The position numbers and the translations under genes are program-made. The notes beneath the pieces are model-generated. The model saw nothing but the letters and a program-made list of their open reading frames with translations, had not been told where the DNA came from and searched no databases. DNA of 12,330 nt from Thalassiosira profunda (Eukaryota > Bacillariophyta > Thalassiosirophyceae > Thalassiosirales > Thalassiosiraceae), in the NCBI GenBank assembly GCA_036939355.1, contig JALLAP010000507.1, forward strand, positions 1 through 12,330, read 5' to 3'. Below, piece after piece: positions 7,083 to 12,330 of this stretch (position 1 is the first letter of the stretch; each line of letters starts with the position of its first letter).

Positions 7083-9980
7083 ATGATGTCCCGCGTACTC
7101 TTCAGCCTCTGCCTCATCAGGGGGGCGCTGTCGTGGTCCGAGTGGACCAACGCCACCTCGTTCACGACGGACGACTGGCGTGAATTGTGGCTGTTGGGCG
7201 AAGGACCCAACGAACGGCGCGGACATTCGCTCGTCCTATTCAACGAGAGCAAGGTAATATTGTTCGGCGGGCGCGGCAACGACGCCCACCGCCCTCACGT
7301 CCCGCGGCACTTTGACCTCGTGGAAGAGGGCGGCGTCCTGGAGTTTGCCACCCACGATGGCAAACCTCTGAGTGACATCTATTCTCCCGACTCTCCTCTG
7401 TGCCAGCCCGTCGAGACATGCCACCCTCTAACAAACGCCAGATCTGGAAATGCGGAGGTCTGCTCGCAATCGTGGGACCACCTGCTGCAGGGCGACCCGA
7501 CAGCCACCGAGCAAGCCAAAGTCGAGGAAACGTGTGGGTTTGTCCCCGTTGGCGTTCATTACAACGACGTTTGGGTGTACGACACTGACTGCTTGCGCTT
7601 TGGCGATTTGGCGTGTGCCAACGACGGATGGCGAATCTTGCACCCAGGCATCAAGTTTGGCGGGTGCAACACCGAGGACGGCGTGCTGGTCTGCGCCTCG
7701 CCCAGCGAACGTTACGGCCACGGCGCGGCAATGCTCGACGACACCACAATGGCCGTCTACGGAGGGCACAGCCACGAATGCGAGGATTACTGCGACGATC
7801 TCTGGTTGTTTGATCTGCTGTCGTTGGAGTGGTCCAAAGTGGAGAGCACGCCCAGCCCCGGCAATCGTCATGATTTTTCCTTTGTCAGCGACTCCACCAC
7901 GAACACCGCGTATTTGTTTGGCGGGCATCGTCTCTGGCACGGCTTCAGCGACGACAACAGCGTTGACAATCGGTGGCAGAGCACCGCAGAGCTACCCAAG
8001 GGCGGCTATTTGAACGATCTGTGGGCGTTTGGCGCCGATCCCGCGAACGCGGACGAGAAGCAGTGGAGCCAAATAGAAGGAAAGACCACGTGCGTCGATG
8101 CGCCTGGCCTCACTTGGGAGAGCCGCAACGACCAGCACTGCCAGTTGCACTGGCCGAGCGCCAGGTCGGGGCATGCTGCAGTGTTTGACGAGAAGCGAGG
8201 TGGGCTGTGGGTGCACGGCGGCTTCTCAACCTATTACCCCTACCCAACGAGCAAGGATGCCGGCAGCGGCCCGGGCACCCAAACGTTGGGCAGGGACCAC
8301 GCGCCTCTCACCCCGACCCACTCCTTTTACCTCGACGATTTGTGGTTCTTTGACGCCAAGAAGGGATTCTGGCAGAAGAAGAGAATTTGTGAGACCAAAA
8401 TGACTTGTGACATCAACATTGCCCTGTCATTTTGCCCTCTCACATTCACCCCAATCCTCTCCTTCGTTACAGTCGGCAGAAAACCCCAGCGAAGGACCGA
8501 CCACACCCTCTCCCTGTCAGGCGACCTGCTCATCTTGCACGGAGGATTTGGCGACAACTTCAATTTCAAGGACACGTGGCACTATTTGATCGACGAGAAC
8601 CGATGGGTAGAGAAGGATGCCTTTGTGCACGCCGAGTTTCCCGATACCTGCATCGACTCTCTTCTGGCCGTAGAACAAGACCCGAGTTGCATCGAACTGG
8701 AGTTTCCTGACGATTTGAAGCGGTCCAACGAGTCGACCCTCGCCCTCAAATATCAAGAGATCCTGCCCTTCAGCGAACAAAAGGGATACACTCCGGATCC
8801 TGCCTACCCAATGTACTTTGGCATTGTCGACGATGCCGAAGCGTTCGTCGAGGAGCTCCGGCAAAAGTATCTTGAGCAAGAAGTGTACGACGAGAAAGGC
8901 CAGCGAATCTGGCTCGAATCGACCGTTCCCGACGGCACGCCCATTGCGCCCAAAGCCGCCACAGCTCCAAGACAGTACGCTCGACAAAGGAGACTCAGAT
9001 ACAACGCCACAACCGAGCTCGACGTGTGGGAGTGGTGCGCCTCTGTCAAGGGCGAGCCCACACGCGACCGAGAAGATGATGGCAAGTTTGGCCGGTCCAA
9101 CACCAGCGTGTTCATCCCGCAGCCACGACGACAATCGCCCGGATGGGACGGCTGCCGAGACTTCCAATGGACGCACCCTCCTTCCAGGGCAGACCACGCC
9201 AGCGTCTACGTTGCAAAGCATGACATGCTCGTGACGCACGGCGGCGTGGGCTACGGCCCTGAAGAGGATTCGCATCCAACGCACCCCGTCAACGACCGAT
9301 CGCCTGCCACACGCGTCCTCGGCGACTTTTGGGTGCTGAATATGCACAATTGTGCTCGCAACTGCTCTGGGCACGGCGTCTGCACCAATGGCTTTTGCGA
9401 GTGCGATCCAGGATTCTACGGCGTCGATTGCTCCAACGTCACGTGCCCCGGCTCTGTCTGCGCATATGACGCCAACAATAACCAGCACTGCGCCCACTGT
9501 TGTTACGATACCATCGAGGGCGATCTAAAGGTCCCGTGTCGACTAGACGACGACGAACTGATGCTCTTCACGGGCCAGTCGGAAGGCATCTGCGACGGCT
9601 TTGGCACGTGCCAGTGCGCCCCTCCGTACATTGGCGAGGACTGCAGCATCGTCGATTGCAAGCACAATTGCAGTTTCAACGGGTACTGCAGCGTCCAGTT
9701 CCCGCAATCGAGGTGCATGTGCAAGGATGGGTACACCGGAGAGTACTGTCAGCACATGGAGTGCCTCAACAACTGCTCCTATCCCAACGGGCAGTGCGAC
9801 CAAGAGACTGGCGTCTGCAGCTGCCAGAAGCTGTACAATCCATACAATAGAACCCAGGCCTGGAGTCGATGGCAGGGTGATGATTGCAGCTATTTGCCGG
9901 CGTTCTCGGCATCGAATGTGCGGGGGCTGTTCGTCGCGCTGTCTGCAATTGCCCTCGGATCACTAGGTCTCATAACCTAA
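7083..9980 (+). CDS. Secreted kelch-repeat and EGF-like protein, probable GPI anchor, two exons
   Basis: Exons are 7083-8388 and 8473-9980, giving 937 residues. Residues 1-17 (MMSRVLFSLCLIRGALS) form a signal peptide. Residues about 35-730 hold kelch-type blades, seen as repeated hydrophobic-GG turns with paired R-x-GH and DLW/W motifs: RRGHSLVLF..ILFGGRG, RYGHGAAML..AVYGGHS, NRHDFSF..YLFGGHR, ARSGHAAVF..WVHGGFS, RRTDHTLSL..ILHGGFG, RADHASVY..VTHGGVG. From about 728, Cys-rich EGF-like modules follow, such as NCSGHGVCTNGFCEC and NCSFNGYC, with N-glycosylation sequons. The C-terminus is a 17-21-residue hydrophobic stretch ending at the stop, after small residues (SASN), typical of a GPI signal. 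The layout recalls attractin-like proteins and a family I remember from stramenopiles. A cell-surface adhesive or ligand-binding role is inference. The frame upstream of ATG 7083 opens only with TTG. Confidence 0.85.
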   Translation: MMSRVLFSLCLIRGALSWSEWTNATSFTTDDWRELWLLGEGPNERRGHSLVLFNESKVILFGGRGNDAHRPHVPRHFDLVEEGGVLEFATHDGKPLSDIYSPDSPLCQPVETCHPLTNARSGNAEVCSQSWDHLLQGDPTATEQAKVEETCGFVPVGVHYNDVWVYDTDCLRFGDLACANDGWRILHPGIKFGGCNTEDGVLVCASPSERYGHGAAMLDDTTMAVYGGHSHECEDYCDDLWLFDLLSLEWSKVESTPSPGNRHDFSFVSDSTTNTAYLFGGHRLWHGFSDDNSVDNRWQSTAELPKGGYLNDLWAFGADPANADEKQWSQIEGKTTCVDAPGLTWESRNDQHCQLHWPSARSGHAAVFDEKRGGLWVHGGFSTYYPYPTSKDAGSGPGTQTLGRDHAPLTPTHSFYLDDLWFFDAKKGFWQKKRICETKMTCDINIALSFCPLTFTPILSFVTVGRKPQRRTDHTLSLSGDLLILHGGFGDNFNFKDTWHYLIDENRWVEKDAFVHAEFPDTCIDSLLAVEQDPSCIELEFPDDLKRSNESTLALKYQEILPFSEQKGYTPDPAYPMYFGIVDDAEAFVEELRQKYLEQEVYDEKGQRIWLESTVPDGTPIAPKAATAPRQYARQRRLRYNATTELDVWEWCASVKGEPTRDREDDGKFGRSNTSVFIPQPRRQSPGWDGCRDFQWTHPPSRADHASVYVAKHDMLVTHGGVGYGPEEDSHPTHPVNDRSPATRVLGDFWVLNMHNCARNCSGHGVCTNGFCECDPGFYGVDCSNVTCPGSVCAYDANNNQHCAHCCYDTIEGDLKVPCRLDDDELMLFTGQSEGICDGFGTCQCAPPYIGEDCSIVDCKHNCSFNGYCSVQFPQSRCMCKDGYTGEYCQHMECLNNCSYPNGQCDQETGVCSCQKLYNPYNRTQAWSRWQGDDCSYLPAFSASNVRGLFVALSAIALGSLGLIT
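8389..8472 (+). other. Stopless 84-bp intron in the kelch/EGF gene
   Basis: Donor GTGAGACC and acceptor TTCGTTACAG bound a stretch of 28 codons without a stop, inserted in phase 1. Removing it joins KKRI to FGRKPQRRTDHTL, the expected start of the next kelch blade. The 28 residues it would encode (hydrophobic, with three cysteines) do not look like kelch sequence. The AG just downstream at 8478-8479 would shift the frame. Confidence 0.75.
9351..9900 (+). other. EGF-like module cluster within the kelch/EGF protein
   Basis: Cysteine spacing changes abruptly here to C-x3-C-x5-C-x4-C-x1-C-x8-C type modules. At least four are visible, including GFCECDPGFYGVDC, GTCQCAPPYIGEDC, RCMCKDGYTGEYC and a last, looser one ending GDDCSYLP. 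The second is preceded by a longer Cys-rich insert (HCAHCCYD). Sequons NCS and NVT suggest a glycosylated extracellular stalk between the kelch domain and the membrane anchor. Confidence 0.8.
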
Positions 9981-10015
9981 CCCATAGCTTGCGCCGTGTC
10001 TGCTCCTTCAAACGG

Positions 10016-11533
10016 TCAATCCACCGCATTGCTCACGGGCAGGATTGACGAGCTTTTTCGCAGAAACCCTCCCCATTTCTTCCTTAGCTCCCTTTTCCGC
10101 TTCGTCTTGACCTCCTTCTTCATTTTCCAGTGGTTGTAAGCAAAGAAAGAGTTGACCGCCAGCGCAATGCCCACAATCTGGAGGAAAGTGAACCGCAGTC
10201 CAAAGAGAAGTGAAGTTACGACGATGGCAAAGACTCGTCGCACGCAGTTCAGCGCTGCGTGGTGCACCACCGATATCCTCGTCAAAACGAAGGTACTTGC
10301 AAGGTTGTAGGACGTGAACGCCAGGCCATTGACCAGGGCAATGAATGTGTATTTCAGAGTGTCCTTTGCTGTGGCACCACCAAAGGAGGCATGTTGTGGT
10401 CTGCCCAGGGCTGCAGATGCATTTCCCAAGAGCGCAGGAATGACTAGCATCAGAACGCCAATCTGCTGCATCCGATATTGCAGGTTCAGGTCATCAAAAA
10501 GCGAAGCCTTTCCCTGCGGCGTGGCACGGAACAGCTTTTGATGCAACCCCCGGAGACTGAAGCAGAGGTTTGCAACCATGACCACAAGGCACTTGGTGGC
10601 GATTGATTGTGAGGGTAGTTCCAGCGTATCATCGTCGTGCCTTGCACTGTTGCGGTGCCCCATTGTGGATAGCACCACGCCGCCCACGATGCCTGTCAGG
10701 GATGCCACCTCCTCCTTCCCCAATCGCTCGATGCCCCAGAGGACCGCCACGCTGGCGCTCGTGAATGGTTCTGCTGCTTTGACTGTCTCGACGAAGGCTG
10801 CCGATCCGGACTGGAAGCCGACATTGGTCAGCAGGAAACCGGCTGCAAAGTAAATCCCCGCGAGGAAAAGTTGATTGTGAATGTGGGCTTGGTCAGCTGG
10901 CTTTACCAGCCCGAGTATTGCGGACACCAGGCCACGCTTGTGGGAGTGCCCTCTCGATTCATCACCATCGCATTGGATTGGAATGGGCTGCAACCCCAGC
11001 AGTTTATCCTCGTCCCTCTTCTTCTCCCCCGACGTCTGCAATTCCAACAGAGTGCGCAGCAACGTTGCACCAATGACCAGCTGTTGCAACGTCAGCACCA
11101 GAGGAGGGACGTTGTGCGACGACAGCAACACTTTGGAGGTGGCGATGGAGAGGACGCCGAGCAAGTACCAAAGCAGGACGGCCACGGGTATTGATGCCTT
11201 GTCTTTGGGTGGGTTGCTGGGTTTGGGTGCACCATTGGCGGGGGGTGCAGAGGAAGCATAAGATGGGTCCTCGAAGCCCCCGCGGCGGTGGCGCATTGAC
11301 GACGGAGCGTCAGATGCGATTCTTGGGATATCATAGCTGCTATAATACGCCGAGGCGGCCGCATAGCTGTGCTGGCTGGCCGATAGATCCGACGGCTTCG
11401 CCTTGTAGGATTTATTGGGGAGGTGGACCGAATTGGCACTTCGCGGAGGCGACGAGAGTGGTGCATCGCCGCCCTCGTTGCTCCCGACCACGCCCGCCGA
11501 CGAGGGTGGGCGCGGCACCCGTCGATGCGCCAT
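10016..11533 (-). CDS. Triose-phosphate-transporter (TPT/SLC35) family membrane carrier
   Basis: The protein has 505 residues and no intron. Residues 1-112 are a hydrophilic Ser/Pro/Ala-rich tail, longer than usual for the family. About ten hydrophobic helices lie between 115 and 467, with a basic loop after helix 2 (about 167-215). Family marks are LLTNVGF..VKAAEPFTS (234-259), matching the LTNV..KA-x-EPFF region of the TPT group, and HHAALNCVRRVFAIV (424-438), matching the H-x3-N-x2-K/R-R region near helix 9 that includes the basic residues contacting phosphate in plastid translocators. The C-terminus is strongly basic and cytosolic-looking (470-494). TPT-family members exchange sugar phosphates or nucleotide sugars across plastid, ER or Golgi membranes; the substrate and compartment cannot be assigned here. 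The ATG at 11533 is the first in frame and has G at +4. Its stop lies 35 bases from that of the kelch/EGF gene. Confidence 0.82.
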   Translation of the reverse strand: MAHRRVPRPPSSAGVVGSNEGGDAPLSSPPRSANSVHLPNKSYKAKPSDLSASQHSYAAASAYYSSYDIPRIASDAPSSMRHRRGGFEDPSYASSAPPANGAPKPSNPPKDKASIPVAVLLWYLLGVLSIATSKVLLSSHNVPPLVLTLQQLVIGATLLRTLLELQTSGEKKRDEDKLLGLQPIPIQCDGDESRGHSHKRGLVSAILGLVKPADQAHIHNQLFLAGIYFAAGFLLTNVGFQSGSAAFVETVKAAEPFTSASVAVLWGIERLGKEEVASLTGIVGGVVLSTMGHRNSARHDDDTLELPSQSIATKCLVVMVANLCFSLRGLHQKLFRATPQGKASLFDDLNLQYRMQQIGVLMLVIPALLGNASAALGRPQHASFGGATAKDTLKYTFIALVNGLAFTSYNLASTFVLTRISVVHHAALNCVRRVFAIVVTSLLFGLRFTFLQIVGIALAVNSFFAYNHWKMKKEVKTKRKRELRKKWGGFLRKSSSILPVSNAVD

Positions 11534-11668
11534 CTCCCTCCCGCCGAGTTAAGCTGCTACAGGAGGAGGAAGGGCTGGCCGCCCACCACGCACACCAAGC
11601 ACCGAACTAGTAGCTGGCGTGCTTGGGCTAGCTGTAGCCAGACAGAGAGCGAGACGACACGCTTGACT

Positions 11669-11693
11669 ACGTGATTATATAAGTCACGTGATT
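11669..11693. promoter_or_regulatory. TATA element flanked by two ACGTGATT repeats
   Basis: TATATAA sits at 11676-11682 and also reads as TATATAAT on the minus strand (11681-11674), about 140 bases upstream of the TPT-family start. ACGTGATT occurs at 11669 and again at 11686, 17 bases apart. The second copy contains the palindromic E-box CACGTG (11685-11690) within GTCACGTGAT, the kind of site bound by bHLH factors. It most likely serves the minus-strand transporter gene. Confidence 0.5.
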
Positions 11694-11699
11694 TCGGTA

Positions 11700-12282
11700 G
11701 TTACCTTTTTTTACTAAATGTCTGCAGAGGAATCAGTACAACAGCTACGCGTGTCCGTCCGTCTCTCCTTCTCTCCCTTTTACTTGCTCGCCCTTGATTT
11801 TGCTGTTTGTCGAAGGTGTGTAACATGGCGGCCGCGGCGGCTAGGAGGGGGAGGCATGGGCAGGCTGAACGCTTGGAATGGAGGAGGGGCAGTGGCCTGC
11901 AACCGGTGCTCTGGCCGCTGGCTCTCGGCGGCCGGGCGGCGGCGCCCGGCACGTTTCGGAGCACATCAGTGTCGATGTGTGGGTGGAGGGCCGAGCTCCG
12001 CCGAGCTGAGCCCCGGGCCAAGCTCGTGATGCCTTCGTTGCAAAACGCCGTTGTTGAATGTTGATTCGCTCGGTGTCGTCATCCGAGGGGCGTCGATTTG
12101 GGGTTATTATGGAATCGATGCGGGCACTTTAGTCTGGGAAAACAGACTTTGACAGGTGTTGTGTTGTCGTTGTCGACCCACCTCCATCCACCTCTGCTCC
12201 TGCAGCAATCTTTGCCATCTCTCGACCATCTCTCTAACCCAATCCCTCTTTTCTCCGTCATTCCTCGCAACAGCTCATCAAA
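11700..12282. other. Spacer upstream of RPL35, no confident gene
   Basis: Open frames of about 100 codons exist on both strands (plus 11718-12029, minus 12021-11701), but their products are low-complexity Arg/Gly/Ala-rich and look like by-products of GC-rich DNA. A GC-rich core (about 11820-12030) holds a perfect hairpin and a GCCGAGCT repeat. From about 12176 the strand is pyrimidine-rich up to the L35 start, a pattern common at ribosomal protein genes. A 5' UTR intron could end at CGCAACAG (12266-12273), preceded by CTCTCTAAC. Confidence 0.4.
11931..11950. repeat. GC-rich perfect hairpin
   Basis: GCCGGGC (11931-11937) and GCCCGGC (11944-11950) are perfect 7-bp arms around GGCGGC. It lies in the spacer between the TPT-family and L35 genes. 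I could not link it to a known RNA family. Confidence 0.5.
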
Positions 12283-12330
12283 ATGGTCAAGGCATACGAA
12301 CTCCGGGGCCTCCCCAAGGAGGAGCTCCTC
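12283..12330 (+). CDS. RPL35: Cytosolic ribosomal protein L35 (uL29), N-terminus only
   Basis: The 16 visible residues, MVKAYELRGLPKEELL, match the conserved start of eukaryotic L35, which is M-V-K-A-x-E-L-R followed by a K-x-EL-L helix. L35 is a large-subunit protein near the polypeptide exit tunnel. The ATG lies in ATCAAAATGG, with A at -3 and G at +4. A pyrimidine-rich tract precedes it. The rest of the gene is outside the window. The call rests on a short match, but the motif is very characteristic. Confidence 0.85.
   Translation, partial: MVKAYELRGLPKEELL

Noticed and set aside
8517..9497. Minus-strand open frame of 326 codons
   Set aside because: It is fully antisense to the kelch/EGF gene and has no domain; the plus strand shows kelch turns and EGF cysteines.
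9970..9994. CCTAACCC as telomere-like sequence
   Set aside because: It is a single, imperfect occurrence at a gene end with no tandem array.
11718..12029. Plus-strand open frame of 103 codons upstream of L35
   Set aside because: Composition follows the GC-rich spacer, there is no recognisable domain, and an equally long frame exists on the opposite strand.

Overview
The window is nuclear DNA of a eukaryotic microbe. The evidence is GT-AG introns of 81-92 bp, a partial cytosolic ribosomal protein L35 gene, a CEP290-type ciliary transition-zone protein, an MFSD8/CLN7-type transporter and a secreted kelch/EGF protein. CEP290 implies that the organism builds a cilium or flagellum at some life stage. 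The kelch/EGF architecture together with a triose-phosphate-translocator-family carrier fits a stramenopile-like protist, but that placement is inference and I cannot name the organism. Coding regions are GC-rich with GC-rich third codon positions, and spacers are short.

Layout from left to right. (1) 1-1749, minus strand: MFSD8/CLN7-like 12-helix transporter, two exons, C-terminal tail cut off by the window edge. (2) 1750-2074: divergent promoter or 5' UTR region. (3) 2075-2617, plus: small tandem-CBS-domain protein. (4) 2618-3024: convergent spacer holding a decayed tandem copy of the 3' end of the CBS gene. (5) 3025-6804, minus: CEP290-like coiled-coil protein, two exons, the intron interrupting the conserved C-terminal motif. 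(6) 6805-7082: divergent promoter with an AT-rich island carrying five copies of an 8-mer (ATTTTCAA or its complement) arranged in three 9-bp-arm hairpins. (7) 7083-9980, plus: secreted, probably lipid-anchored kelch/EGF protein with one stopless 84-bp intron. (8) 10016-11533, minus: triose-phosphate-transporter (SLC35/TPT) family membrane protein, single exon, ending 35 bp from gene 7. (9) 11534-12282: spacer with a TATA/CACGTG cluster and a GC-rich, gene-less stretch. (10) 12283 onward, plus: start of ribosomal protein L35, cut by the right edge.

The genes are not an operon or a pathway; each appears to be an independent transcription unit. The pairing most likely to be functional is the head-to-head arrangement of the CEP290-like gene and the kelch/EGF surface-protein gene across one AT-rich spacer. 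I found no mobile element, CRISPR array, tRNA or rRNA.
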